Of a DNA stretch of 64,000 bases, positions 10,626 through 21,866 are shown one piece after another. Made by a program: the position numbers and the translations under genes. The notes below the pieces were generated by a model. It was not told where the DNA came from. It searched no databases and worked only from the letters and a program-made list of their open reading frames with translations. Location of the stretch: contig JAJNNQ010000006.1 in the NCBI GenBank assembly GCA_027886175.1, positions 61,808,001-61,872,000 on the forward strand, written 5' to 3'. Position 1 is the first letter of the stretch, and the number at the start of each line of letters is the position of its first letter. Source of the DNA: Phylloscopus collybita (Eukaryota; Chordata; Aves; Passeriformes; Phylloscopidae).

Positions 10626-11542
10626 GAACATTGCTCAAGCAGCTCCCTGGTCATTGCCAATGACAGAAACACTCGATGAGAAGAATTCCAAAGAGCTGCA
10701 GTTGCCTCAGGAATGCACAGAAGGAGAGATGGGGGGAAGTGAAGAAGAAGAATGGGTGGAAATCAATTTAATTATAGGAGACACCTGATCCAGCTTGAAA
10801 GCGAAGTTCAAGTACCTCCAAAGTGCAGTTTCCCGTCTTAGGAAGAGGATTGGTTTGGTCGCTGACAATGAGGCCCAAATTAAAAATTAAAATGGAACTT
10901 TTTTGTACCAATTAAAAAAAAAAAACCAAACAAAAACCAAAAACAGAAAAAAAAAGGCAAAAAACCCAAACCAACAAACAAACAAAAAACCCAAACAAAA
11001 ACAACAAAACAAACACCAAAGAGAGAGAAAAACCTACAAAAAACCCACGAAGAAAAGAGGATGCAGGCATTTCCAACTCAGTCCTGTCTGAGCTCCCAGG
11101 CAGGGCCAGCACTTGGAGAGGCGTCACAAACAAGTGGCACCTGTTTGTCTGAACTCAGAGAAAGTTTTCATCCCTCCCTGAGCTTCCCTGAATCACTGCA
11201 GCCTGGAGAAGCTCCTGAAACTCCAGAAGGCTCCCAAACAACCCCACGGGGTGTTTTCAAATAAGGGACACAAAAAGAGCAGAAAACTCATTAAAGTTAA
11301 TTGGCCACCTGGAAAGTCTTCTCTCTGCCAAGAGTTGCTTTGTCATTCTTTTCCAAGGGATGTTTGCTAGGGATCTTCCAGGAGGACTCTGCAGAAAGCT
11401 CTGATTTTTGGAGCTGGGTGGAATCGAGGGAGTTGTTGAGCCGGAGTGAAATCAACAGGGAAAGCAAAGTGAACTCAGGTTCACCCCCTGATCCAAGGAA
11501 AAATCAATGACATGGAAATAAAACTTCAACTCCCTGAAAGAA

Positions 11543-12021
11543 GGGTCCAGTTCTGGCTCCTGCAGGAGAGCCCTGGAGGGGCTGCAGCGTGTCCAGGTCA
11601 GGGAAGGGAGCTGGGGAAGGGGCTGGAGCCCCAGGAGGGGCTGAGGGAGCTGGGGAAGGGGCTGAGCCTGGAGCAAAGGAGGCTCAGGGGGGCCCTGGTG
11701 GCTCTGCACAGCTCCTGCCAGGAGGGGACAGCCGGGGGGGTCGGGCTCTGCTCCCAGGGCACAGGGACAGGAGGAGAGGGAACGGCCTCAGGCTGGGCCA
11801 GGGGAGGCTCAGCTGGGCCAGCAGCAGGAATTTCCCCATGGAAAGGGTGCTCAGGCCTTGGCAGGGGCTGCCCAGGGAGCTTTGCAGTGCCCAGCCCTGG
11901 AGGTGTCCCCTGGAGGTGGCACTCAGTGCTCTGGGCTGGGGACAAGGTGGGCACGGGGCACAGCTGGGACTGCCTGGTCTTGGAAATCTTTTCCAACCCC
12001 TGGAATCCTGGGATTCTGTGA
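11543..12021 (+). mobile_element. CR1 LINE, longer 3' fragment
   Basis: Plus-oriented copy from GGTCCAGTTCTGGCTCCTGC to a terminal CTGGGATTCTGTGA. Frames through it stay open in places but have gaps typical of a decayed LINE. Confidence 0.92.
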
Positions 12022-12539
12022 AAGCAAAGCAGTGCACGTGTCTGCAGGAGAGAGGCACCTTGGTGAACCCCTGGATTTGATTTCATCCTCCCCAAAAATC
12101 CCTCAGCAAATACTTCTGGTCAACCACTCCCCCTGCCATGGGACTCCAGCAGGGCCCTGTGGTTTGGCCACCCTTCCCATTGAAAGAACCCCTCACATTT
12201 CTGTGGATTCTCACATGAGGAGCACCACTATTGTCCTCTCCTAAATGCCAGCGTTTAGGGACTTCGTAATTCCCACCAGAATAACCCTGGGAGGGGGCTC
12301 GTGCTCCTCACAGTGCAATTAAGGAGGGGTTTCAGACCACAGCTGTTTTTAGAGCTGCCCGAGGTCGGCAGGAATGTCCCGGGCAGTGGGGATTGGGAAA
12401 CTGGGATTTACAGCCCTGTCCCAGTCACTGGGATTATTCAGAGTCAGCAGAGGCTGAGGAGCAGAAAATCCTATCCAGGGAGAAATGCTTGGATTTCTCA
12501 GCAGTGATTCACCCTCCCAGCACAGGGAAATCAGGGATC

Positions 12540-12864
12540 CAGGAGAACTGGAGAGGGACTGGGGACAAGGGACAGAGGGACAGGAGCCAGGGAATGGCTT
12601 CCCAGTGCCCAGGGCAGGGCTGGCTGGGATCTTGGGAATCAGGAATTGTTCCCTGGCAGGGTGGGCAGGCCCTGGCACAGGGTGCCCAGAGCAGCTGTGG
12701 CTGCCCCTGGATCCCTGGCAGTGCCCAAGGCCAGGCTGGACACTGGGGCTGGGAGCAGCCTGGGACAGTGGGAGGTGGCCCTGCCAGGGCAGGGGTGGCA
12801 CTGGGTGGGATTTGAGGTCCCTCCCAACCCAAACTACTCAGGAATTCTGTGATTCTGTAATTCC
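12540..12864 (+). mobile_element. CR1 LINE 3' end
   Basis: Plus-oriented copy with the ATTGTTCCCTGGCAGGGTGG and AGTGCCCAAGGCCAGGCTGG blocks, ending ATTCTGTGATTCTGTAATTC, which shows the 8-bp terminal repeats expected of CR1. Confidence 0.92.
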
Positions 12865-13345
12865 AAAGGGTGGCTCCCAGCACACACAGATCAGGGCAGA
12901 GCTCTGGATCAGCCCCACCACCAGGAATTTTCTCACCTCACAAACCAGTGTTACAGAGCCCAGAGGAGTGAGAACCTTCACCCAGCCCTCAGAGGGGACA
13001 AACAGGGAACAACCACAGCCAGGGAGGTGTCACCTGGAGCAGGGCTGGGAACACCACAGCTCTGAGAGCAAATAAATCAAATAAACAACAACCAATGAAC
13101 ACCACAGCTCTGAGAGCAAATAAATCACTGTTGTGAGCAGAGACTACGAAACTGATGCAAAAAATGCTCTTAGTAAATCTGGGTTTTAACACATTCCAGT
13201 CAGAATTTCGTTGTGTTTCCAGTGGTGCCAGTGACAGGACAAGGAGCAGTGGCCCTGGAACTAAAACACAACAAATTCCACCCCAAGCAGAGGAAGAACT
13301 TTCCATGGAGCCCTGAAGCAGGGAGGTGATGGATTCCCCCTCTCT

Positions 13346-13477
13346 GGAGACATCCCAAACCCACCTGGATGTGTCCCTGTGTCACCTGCTCAGGGTGGCC
13401 CTGCCTGGGCAGGGGGTTGGACTGGGTGATCTCCAGAGGTTCCCTTCCAACCATAACAATTCTGGGATTCTGGGATC
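13346..13477 (+). mobile_element. CR1 LINE 3' end
   Basis: Short plus tail with GGACTGGGTGATCTCCAGAG and the terminal ATTCTGGGATTCTGGGATC. Confidence 0.8.
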
Positions 13478-13595
13478 TCATCCCTTGGAGCACCACGTTG
13501 GGCACCAAAAGGAACCTCAGGGTTTAACCTGGCAGCCAAAGCCCACCCAGACACACGGGCACTCCCTCCCTCCCAGGGGAGGGGGAGAGAATTCG

Positions 13596-14016
13596 TGCCT
13601 TGGTTTGGACAGACAGGTGTCTGCCAGGGAAAGCTGGAGTTGCCCTTGGAATGGAGAATGTAAACCCCTCACCCCCACCAAATTATAATTTTGCAATTCA
13701 GGGCTTTCAGGCAAAGATTTGGGAATAGGAATAACAGTTCTTTACTGGGAATATTAACAATACAAATGGAGTAGAAAACAAAAGCACCCAACCAAACCAG
13801 CAAACAAACAAACAACAATCCTGGACAACTCTGACAGAGTCAGAGCTACAACCTGACACCCAGGTGTTAATGGCCCATGGTCAGAAGGTATCTGGCCCTC
13901 TCCCTGCCCCCCTCCCCACCCTGAGTTACAAGAGATTAAAAAAAAAAAAAAATCTCCACCACTGCTTTTAACAGATGAAAATAGAATACACACCCCTGGC
14001 TCCACAACCCAAGACA
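13596..14016 (-). mobile_element. Internally shortened solo LTR
   Basis: Minus-oriented relative of the LTRs at 4821 and 15002. It shares the ends and the AGTAAA-like region but is only 421 bp and lacks the segment holding the TATA-like box and the 20-bp array. The flanking pentamers, ATTCG and ACTGG, do not match, so either the target duplication has decayed or one edge was lost. Confidence 0.75.
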
Positions 14017-14103
14017 ACTGGGAAAAAAGGGAAAACTTGTGGGCTGAGATGAAGACAGGGTAATAGGACACACACACAAAAAAAAAAAAAAGGCAGGGAA
14101 AGT

Positions 14104-14247
14104 CATGGAATCGTGGAATGGTTTGGGCTGGAAGGGACCTTAAACTCATCTTGTTCCATCCCCTGCCATGGAAGGGACACCTCCCACTGTCCCAGGCTGC
14201 TCCAAGCCCCAGTGTCCAACCTGGCCTGGGACACTGCCAGGAATGAG
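14104..14247 (-). mobile_element. CR1 LINE 3' end
   Basis: Minus tail beginning AATCGTGGAATGGTTTGGGC and truncated after GACACTGCCAGGAATG. It lies about 90 bases from the shortened LTR. Confidence 0.85.
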
Positions 14248-15001
14248 GAGCTGAGTGAGACCCAACTCCCACCTCCAGCTCTGCCCATGTCCTGCAGAGC
14301 AAACAGAGCCTTTGTTCTGTGGAGCTCCTTGGAAAACTCCTGTTCCAGCCCAAGCTTCTGCAGCTTTGCCCTCCTGGTGATTGTCCTGCTGCCCCTGGCT
14401 GCAATCCCAAACCCTCCCAGCTGGGAGGGATCTGAGCAGCACCAGCTGCACCAAGTCAGTTCTGGTTTCCTTCCTCTTCCCCCTTAGGCTGGGTGCAGCT
14501 CTTCTGGAATTGCTTTTTCTCAGTAGAGGGCAGGGAAATGATTTATAGGGGATTCCAGGGATTATCAAAGCAAACTCCCCTGCTCTTTCCAGTGGCTGGG
14601 ACCACTGGGAATATCCTACCCTCAGAGGGAGCAGCTTGGAGGATCCTTCATGCCCATGCCAGGAGCACTTCTGAAGTCCCCTCATCCTTAATATTTAAGG
14701 AATGAGAATATCTCATTCCCTGAGCAGAGGAATGCTGCCTGTGCCTCACTGGGATAATGAGCATCCTGCTCCTGGCTCCCTCCTGTCACTCCCAGGCCAC
14801 TGTGACATTGTCATCCTGCTTGTCACCCAAAAACAGGGAGGAGCCAGGCTACAAGGACACCGAGCCTGCCAGGAGCCTCCCCTGCTGCTTCCAAGGGGAA
14901 CTGGGGAGGGAAAATCCAACTGAAAGCCTTTTCCTGCCTGCCTGTGACCCCCACACCTGCCCTCAGCACCAAGCTGAGCTGAGCTCAGCTGCTCACCACA
15001 G

Positions 15002-15769
15002 TGTCTGGGTTTGGACAGACAGGTGTCTGCCAGGGAAAGCTGGAGTTTCCCTTGGAATGGGGAATGTAAACCCCTCACCCCCTCCAAATTATAATTTTGC
15101 AATTCAGGGCTTTCAGGCAAATATTTGAGAACAGGAATAACAGTTCTTTACTGGGAATATTAACAATACAAATGTAGTAGAAAACAAAACCACCCAACCA
15201 AACCAGCAAACAAACAAACAACAATCCTGGAAAAACCCTGACAGAGTCAGAGCTCCAACCTGACACCCTGTTGGTCAGGGGGTTGGGAGCAGCCCACAGT
15301 GAGTCCTCCTGGAGTGGCAGAGGTGGTTCTGGTGGGGCAGAGATGATCCTGAGAGAAAAGGGCCAGGGGTGGTGAGAAGGGCCCAGGGATGGTGAGAAGG
15401 GTCCAGGGATGGGGAGAAGGGTCCAGTCTCCCTCCAGGAATCCAGTAGAACCAGATCCCTGGTGTTCCTGTGTCTCAGTTTTTATCCAGGCAGGAATGGT
15501 TGGCTCCCCCCACTGGGTGGAGCATCTCCCACTGAGATGATGGAATGTGGATGTGCTGCTTTGGGGAGGAGAACAGCTTGGGGAGTCTTAATGGCCCATT
15601 GTGAAAAGAGATAACAAACACTGCCCCACCTGGTTTGAACAGCTGGCCCATTATCAGAAGGCATCTGCCCCCCTCCCCCCAGAGTTACAAGAGATAAAGA
15701 AAAAACATCTCCCAGCTGCTTTCAGCAGATGAAATAGAATAGACATTTTGGGTTCCATAACCCAGGACA
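15002..15769 (-). mobile_element. Solo LTR with 5-bp target duplication
   Basis: A 768-bp element starts TGTCTGGGTTTGG and ends CCCAGGACA on the plus strand, with CACAG repeated at 14997-15001 and 15770-15774. Read on the minus strand it has the same order as the copy at 4821: TATA-like GGATAAAAAC near 15488, 20-bp units near 15358-15426, AGTAAA near 15150. No internal viral sequence is present. Confidence 0.92.
15358..15426 (-). repeat. Short 20-bp tandem array inside LTR
   Basis: About three copies of the unit that is present about eight times in the LTR at 4821-5689. Confidence 0.85.
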
Positions 15770-15961
15770 CACAGGCAGCAGCTCTGGGGAGCCCAGCAGG
15801 AGCTGAACATTCCCCAAGGAAGGTTGGACATGTCTCCAGCAGACCCTGCAGAGAAGCTGAGCGTGAGCCTTCCCCAGCAGAATTCCCAACTCTGAAAACC
15901 CTGCTGAGGTGGCTGGGGGATTCCTCTTGGGATGAAGGGCGTTGTACTGCCAGGTTACACG

Positions 15962-16098
15962 GAATTATGGAATGGTTTGGGTGGGGAGAGAATTTAAATC
16001 AGCCCAGCCCATCCCTGACCCCTTCCACTGTCCCAGGCTGCTCCAAGCCTCGTCCAACTCGACCTTGGACACTCCCAGGGAGCAGCCACGGCTTCCCT
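15962..16098 (-). mobile_element. CR1 LINE 3' end
   Basis: Minus tail with ATGGAATGGTTTGGGTGGGG and a diverged CACTGTCCCAGGCTGCTCCA block. Confidence 0.75.
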
Positions 16099-16210
16099 GA
16101 GCATCCACAACTCCTCTGCTCCTACAGAACTCAGCCAGGGGCCTCCTGCAGATTCGGTGGAATCTCACCATCCCACAAAACTCCCCTCAGGATTTTCCTA
16201 AGCCAGATTC

Positions 16211-16429
16211 CCAGGGCTGTTGGGGTCAGGAATTTCTCTTAGGGGGTGACCAGGTTATTTCTGCCCAAAGAGTCTCCCAGGATGTGTCCAGCACTGCCAG
16301 GATTTCCATTCTCTCACGGAATCACAAACTGGTTTGGGTTGGGGAGGGATTTTGGGGATCATCCCATGTCCCAGGCTGCTCCCAGCCCCAGTGTCCAGCC
16401 TGGCCTTGGGCACTGCCAGGGATCCAGGG
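16211..16429 (+). repeat. Inverted repeat, left arm (219 bp)
   Basis: Reverse complement of 16989-17207 with one mismatch seen in 219 bases (TTTCC against TCTCC) and no indel. The arm holds about 100 bases of non-CR1 sequence followed by a minus-oriented CR1 tail (from about 16312). The match extends outside the CR1, so this is a local inverted duplication. Confidence 0.95.
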
Positions 16430-16924
16430 TGCCAGCAGCACCCTCCTCACACGCCCAACGTGGCAGCCCAAGCAGAGCCCAAGCCCAGCAGGGACTGAAG
16501 CCCTCCTGGGATCCCAGCATCCATCCCCTCCCAGGAAAACATCCTCTAAGAAACCTGGGATACCTCAGGAGTGGAATCTGTCGGTGCCAAGCTCCCCCTC
16601 TTCCACGAGTGGGGCCTCCTTGTCAAGCCTCTCACTTGCTGGGGTTTGTGTTTTTCCAAGGGCTCCTCCAGTGGGAAGTTCAAGGAAAACCTTGCCAGCA
16701 CCCAAGCTGGAGAGAAATGAATCATAAAATCTCAAAGGCCAATTAAAACCCCTCAGGTTTGAAACAATGCTGATGATTTTTTAGCTTGTGCTTCCAGGCC
16801 CTACGCTGGAAATAGCTGGGGGGAGGGGTTGTCTTAAAATTGCAGCTTGCCAGAACCTGAAAGGAGCCTGAAAAGTGGAATGGATTCAAAGTGACAGGAA
16901 GGAGATTTTGATGGGATATTGGGA

Positions 16925-17100
16925 AGGAATTCTTTATCCTGAGGGTGGGCAGGCCCTGGCACAGGGTGCCCAGAGCAGCTGTGGCTGCCCCTGGATCCCT
17001 GGCAGTGCCCAAGGCCAGGCTGGACACTGGGGCTGGGAGCAGCCTGGGACATGGGATGATCCCCAAAATCCCTCCCCAACCCAAACCAGTTTGTGATTCC
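16925..17100 (+). mobile_element. CR1 LINE 3' end
   Basis: Plus-oriented copy, from the GAATTCTTTATCCTGAGGGT region through CCAGAGCAGCTGTGGCTGCC to GTTTGTGATTCCGTGA. Its last part forms the right arm of the inverted repeat. Confidence 0.85.
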
Positions 17101-17207
17101 GTGAGAGAATGGAGATCCTGGCAGTGCTGGACACATCCTGGGAGACTCTTTGGGCAGAAATAACCTGGTCACCCCCTAAGAGAAATTCCTGACCCCAACA
17201 GCCCTGG
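16989..17207 (-). repeat. Inverted repeat, right arm (219 bp)
   Basis: Mate of 16211-16429, separated by a 559-bp spacer. It includes the 3' tail of a plus-oriented CR1 whose body runs back to about 16925, so the CR1 is longer on this side. The original copy is therefore probably this one. Confidence 0.95.
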
Positions 17208-18580
17208 TTTATAACCCCAAATCTTCCTTCCTTAGCAACAGCTCAGCAAACAGAGCTGATCCCATCAAGGGCCAGGGATGAGTTTCAGGGATCAAATCCC
17301 AGATCCAGATCCCATGAGCCAGGCTGACTTTTGTCATTCCAATCCTTTCCTGGATGATTCCCAAGCAGCACATCCTTGGCTGCTGGTGCCCAGCTCCTCC
17401 TGCAGCTCCCAGGCAGGAGAGGATTTCCAGGGTGACATGGAAACAGAAGATCCTGAAATTCTTCATGCCCACACTGCCAAACAGAGGGAATTTTGGTGCA
17501 CTCTGGATTCAGGGAGAAAATCCTTGTGTGCTCAAACTTCCCAGGATCAGGGCAGTGGAATTCTTTGATGGTGCAGTGCCCCTCAGTCTGTTGGAGAAAC
17601 CTCCAGAGTGCAACACTCCCCATGGAAAAGATCAGGAAAAGGGATTGAGGACATTCCCAAGATCTTCCCCATTTGTTGGCTGAGCAAACCTTTCCATGCC
17701 AGAGCTGCCAGTTGTTATTTGAATCCTTTTCCCAAGGCTGTGCATCCCCAAAATCCACAAAGAAGAAACCCAGGAGATTTAGGAGCAGGAAACTCCTCAT
17801 TTTCTACCCTCAGACAAGCTGAGGAAGGGCTGAGGAGCTTCACTCTTGGATTTTTTGGGAAACAAAATTCAAGTCCTGGCATTCCAGCTGCTCAGGCCTT
17901 TGGGAATAGCCATGGATTGGGAGCTTTCAGGCCATGGTTTGGCTGCACAGCTCCTCTGGCTCTCCAGTGTCCTGAAATTTTACTCTTGGAGATCCAGAGC
18001 CACTGAGAGCCCATGGGACAAACTGGGCTATGGACAATCAAAAAGGCTGGAACATATCCCAAGCTTTCCCTTCCTCCACAGGGATTTATGATCTCTCAGG
18101 GCACAAATATCCCTTTTTTTCCTGGCACAACAACAGTCCCAGGACTGTTCCAGTTTGCTCCCCTCACCTCCATTCTGGTGTTTGCTGTTATCAGCTTCCC
18201 AAAATAATCCAGCTCTTGGTCTGGGAGCTGACTGGCCTCAACAAATTGCAACCCCCACTCCACCTCTTATTAAAACATGAAAAAAAAAAATAATTTAAAA
18301 AATTAAAACATTTTTAAAGGTCCCTATTAGAAACCATCAGTTATGAGGGAAATAGTACCTGCAGCTGAGAGGCAGCTGTGGAGAGGTTTGTGAATCAATC
18401 TGGGGGCTGAGGCAGCTCCAGTCCTGCTCCTGCCATTCCTCAAACCTGGGATAAAACAGGAAACAGGTCCCTGAGGAAGAGGGACAGGAATGGTTCTAAC
18501 TCACACCAAATGATGGCAGAGATTCCATAATAACCTGAGGGGCTCATGGCCAAAGAGCATCCAGGAATTTCCTGCTGAAT

Positions 18581-18664
18581 GCAGGAGAGCCCTGGAGGGG
18601 CTGCAGCGTGTCCAGGGCAGGGAAGGGAGCTGGGGAAGGGGCTGGAGCCCCAGGAGGGGCTGAG
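18581..18664 (+). mobile_element. CR1 LINE fragment
   Basis: An 84-bp plus-oriented piece starting GCAGGAGAGCCCTGGAGGGG and ending at the GGGGCTGAG junction. The same subfamily resumes at 18985. Confidence 0.8.
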
Positions 18665-18984
18665 CAAATTATACAAATATCAGTAGTTGGAGTGAAATCA
18701 CAGCTTTCCTGAAGGGAGGAGGTGGCACAGAGCTCAGCTTACCCAGCCTGGATTTCTGGCAGCTCTCTGGCCTTTGGGTTCCTTGATGATTTTTTGTTTT
18801 ATCCCACTGTGGGCTCTTGCTTGGGGGTGCTGGGAGAGACAAGGAACACAGAGGAGTGGAGTCAGTGCTGCTGTGGAGCTGGTAGAGATTGGAGCATGTG
18901 GAAAGCACATCTGAACAACTGGCTGCTGTTTCAAAATAAGGTTGGAAATTGAGATGTCAGTTCTGGACCCTCACTGCAATAGAG

Positions 18985-19454
18985 ATCTTGAAGGGCTGGA
19001 GCGTGTCCAGGGCAGGGAAGGGGCTGGAGCCCCAGGAGGGGCTGAGGGAGCTGGGGAAGGGGCTGGAGCCCCAGGAGGGGCTGAGGGAGCTGGGGAAGGG
19101 GCTGAGCCTGGAGCAAAGGAGGTTCAGGGGGGCCCTGGTGGCTCTGCACAGCTCCTGCCAGGAGGGGACAGCCGGGGGGGTCGGGCTCTGCTCCCAGGGC
19201 ACAGGGACAGGAGGAGAGGGAACGGCCTCAGGCTGGGCCAGGGGAGGCTCAGCTGGGCCAGCAGCAGGAATTTCCCCATGGAAAGGGTGCTCAGGCCTTG
19301 GCAGGGGCTGCCCAGGGAGCTTTGCAGTGCCCAGCCCTGGAGGTGTCCCCTGGAGGTGGCACTCAGTGCTCTGGGCTGGGGACAAGGTGGGCACGGGGCA
19401 CAGCTGGGACTGCCTGGTCTTGGAAATCTTTTCCAGCCTCAGGGATCCTGGGAT
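18985..19454 (+). mobile_element. CR1 LINE, longer 3' fragment
   Basis: Plus-oriented copy of the same subfamily as 11543. Near 19015-19100 a segment of about 40 bp (GGGGCTGGAGCCCCAGGAGG and following) is present twice in tandem, where other copies have it once. Confidence 0.9.
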
Positions 19455-20595
19455 CGACCTTGGAATGGGGAGAAATCAAAGGCAAAATTTAAAACTACAC
19501 CCAGGAAGAAACTGAAAAAGGACAAACAACCAACATTTTTTACATTTCAAGCCCCTGCTGAGCTCCGTGTAGTGGAGTTATAATCTTTGTTATTCCCCAT
19601 CCTACTCGATCCAATTCCAGGGCCCAAATTCCAGGCCAGAAGCAAATTCCCTTTAAACCCCAGGCTTTCTCTCCACTTTCTCTTTAAGAAAACCTTTGGA
19701 GAAACCCCTGAGCAAGACACATTCTTGCAGGTGGCACTTTCTACACCAAAAAAAAAGTGAATTTTCAGCAGTGAGGGCAGCTCAGGGAGCCAAACCTGGG
19801 GCACAGTTCCCAAACCCACGGCTCCTCCTGGCTGGGCTCATCCCTGGGTGGGAGCAAGGTCTGTCCCACCAGGAAAAAATCATGGATAAGCAAAGCTCTG
19901 CCTGGAGCAGGCAGCAATCACGACAAGAAAAGCACTTCTAATACAGATTCAGCTTCAGGGAGTGTGTAGTGCATTCCCTCTGTTCTTCCAATGATTTTTC
20001 CAGGAAAAAAGAAAATCAAATTTAAATTAAAAAAAAAAAACCCAAGATGAAAATACCCCCAAACCCACAAATCCAGACATTCCCAACTCTTAAAGTAAGA
20101 TGCAGAGAAAAAGAAAATGTTATTATTTTTTTTTCTGATGCATTAAAAAAAAAAAGAAGATATTCAGAAGGACTGGTTTCTTTTCCCCCCCACAAAATTC
20201 CACATCCAAGAAAAAAAAAAAGAGCATAAAACCCCCCTAGGAATGATCCAACCACTGGAATTACATCAGAGAGCAGGAGGTCTGTATCTACAACAAAAAC
20301 ACCACTGATTTTCCTCCTGTTTTCAACAAAAGAAAGGCAAAAAAGACACAAAAACATTTCATCCTGATGTTTTTTGAGACGTCCACTTGATGGCAAAGCA
20401 AAGCATCTTTGATTCTCCTGCTCCTACAAAGTCTCTAATTCCCACCTGGAATTTTCTGGCCTTACCTAAAAAGGATTTTTTTTCCCTGTGCTTTGAATAT
20501 TATTTACCTTGAGGACCATGAGGTGGCTTTTGGCAGTGAAAGCTTTGGGATTTTTTAATACTTAAATAAAAAAAATTTTAAAAAAAGAGTCAGGT

Positions 20596-20619
20596 TTTAT
20601 TTTTAACCACGTTTTTATT
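20596..20619 (-). terminator. Candidate MRPS6 polyadenylation signals
   Basis: Two minus-strand AATAAA hexamers, 13 bases apart, lie about 460-480 bases after the stop codon. A CTCTTTTTTT-like tract downstream could serve as the GU/U-rich element. Confidence 0.4.
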
Positions 20620-21076
20620 GCCTTTTTTTTCCCCCTTAAAACAAACCCCCACCAAATCACATCCTGGATTTCTATATTTACACTGCAGACTTCTTAATCT
20701 CTCATGTAAATATCCATATTCTGGAGTAATCTCTGAAAAAAAAAAAAAATGCTATTTATAGCACCCTGCTGCTGGAGACATCTTCATTATCAACGTAATG
20801 CTCCCAGAGAAAAGCAAATCAATTTGCAGAGTTGTCAAATAGCAAGATAAGCACCCAGATTAAAACCATTCCAATTATTTCAAACAAAAAGAAACCTCAG
20901 CTGTTACAATAATGAAGATCCTGTGATAGACCACACGCATCCCGTGGCCAAAAGTGATTTTTTTTAAAATTTTTTTTTTTTTTAATTTTTTTTTGGATGG
21001 ACAGGAGGTATCACAATTCCTATCCACGGCAGCAATAAAAAACGGGTTAAAAATGGTTTCAAACATTTGGGGTTTT
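20596..21076 (-). other. MRPS6: MRPS6 3' UTR (inferred)
   Basis: Sequence after the MRPS6 stop codon. It contains long T/A runs near 20958-21000 and a unique stretch at 20745-20880 with AGCAAATCAATTTGCAG that looks conserved. Minus-strand AATAAA signals are at 20619-20614 and 20601-20596, the second followed by a U-rich stretch. An earlier end using ATTAAA within the A/T runs near 20985 is also possible. Confidence 0.45.
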
Positions 21077-21257
21077 TCAGTTTTTCTTGGCAGAGAGTTT
21101 CTCTTCAGGGCTGACTGGGATGATGCCACTGCATTCTTCTGCCTTGGCCACGGGGTGTTTGATAAAAGCTCTCCTGATGATATCAATGTCCCGTCCCAGG
21201 TGATCCATCATGGGGGACACGATGGAAGGGGGGGCCTCTAAGTCTATCAGAAAATAC
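21077..21257 (-). CDS. MRPS6: MRPS6 terminal exon (exon 3)
   Basis: Encodes the C-terminal half of mitochondrial ribosomal protein S6 (bS6m), a component of the 28S small subunit. A CATTGCAG acceptor (AG at 21259-21258) precedes a single G that completes the glycine codon left open by exon 2 (phase 2). The following 59 residues start YFLIDLEAPP, include MMDHLGRDIDIIRR and IKHPV, and end EEKLSAKKN before TGA. This matches the family pattern in which the S6 fold's last strand and helix precede a short basic tail. With exon 2 and an unseen exon 1 of about 15 codons, the protein would be about 121 residues, against 125 in human. A 20-bp minisatellite occupies the intron right next to the acceptor. 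Confidence 0.96.
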
Positions 21258-21267
21258 CTGCAATGAG

Positions 21268-21866
21268 AAACAGCAACAAATAAACCAAAGCAGCACCAAA
21301 TAAACCAAAACAACACCAAATAAATCAAAACGGCACCAAATAAATCAAAACGGCACCAAATAAATCAAAACGGCACCAAATAAACCAAAACAGCACCAAA
21401 TAAACCAAAACAACACCAAATAAACCAAAACAGCACCAAATAAACCAAAACAACACCAAATAAACCAAAACAGCACCAAATAAACCAAAACAACACCAAA
21501 TAAACCAAAACAGCACCAAATAAACCAAAACAACACCAAATAAACCAAAACAGCACCATAATAAACCAAAGCAACACCAAATAAATCAAAACAGCACCAA
21601 ATAAACCAAAGCAACACCAAATAAACCAAAACAGCACCAAATAAACCAAAACAACACCAAAGAAACCAAAACAGCACCAAATAAACCAAAACAACACCAA
21701 ATAAACCAAAACAGCACCAAATAAACCAAAACAACACCAAATAAACCAAAACAGCACCATAATAAACCAAAGCAGCACCAAATAAACCAAAACAACACCA
21801 AATAAACCAAAACAACACCAAATAAACCAAAACAGCCCAGGCTGGAACCGAATAAACCAAAATACC
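21268..21866 (-). repeat. 20-bp minisatellite beside MRPS6 acceptor
   Basis: About 28-29 units of ACCAAATAAACCAAAACAGC, with AGC and AAC variants largely alternating to give a 40-bp higher-order period. It ends about 10 bases from the exon 3 acceptor. On the transcribed strand the array is T/G-rich, so it may supply part of the acceptor's upstream region. Stop-free frames across it are a by-product of the period. Confidence 0.97.

Larger units (their letters stand above)
1..20580. other. 3' flank of MRPS6, no gene recognised
   Basis: This is the flank downstream of MRPS6, since that gene is read on the minus strand. I recognise no coding exon or RNA gene in it. It holds CR1 fragments, LTRs and tandem arrays (listed separately), an AT-rich tract near 765-915, and short unique blocks. 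KCNE2, the next gene in the mammalian order, is not recognisable here. Open frames in the region run through GC-rich CR1 sequence or stop-poor tandem arrays and show no protein-family signature. Confidence 0.6.

Noticed and set aside
11589..12080. Gly/Ala-rich open frames also seen at 18942, 38660 and 42192
   Set aside because: They are the same CR1 subfamily translated in each copy. The frames break at different places and lack a reverse-transcriptase or endonuclease motif.
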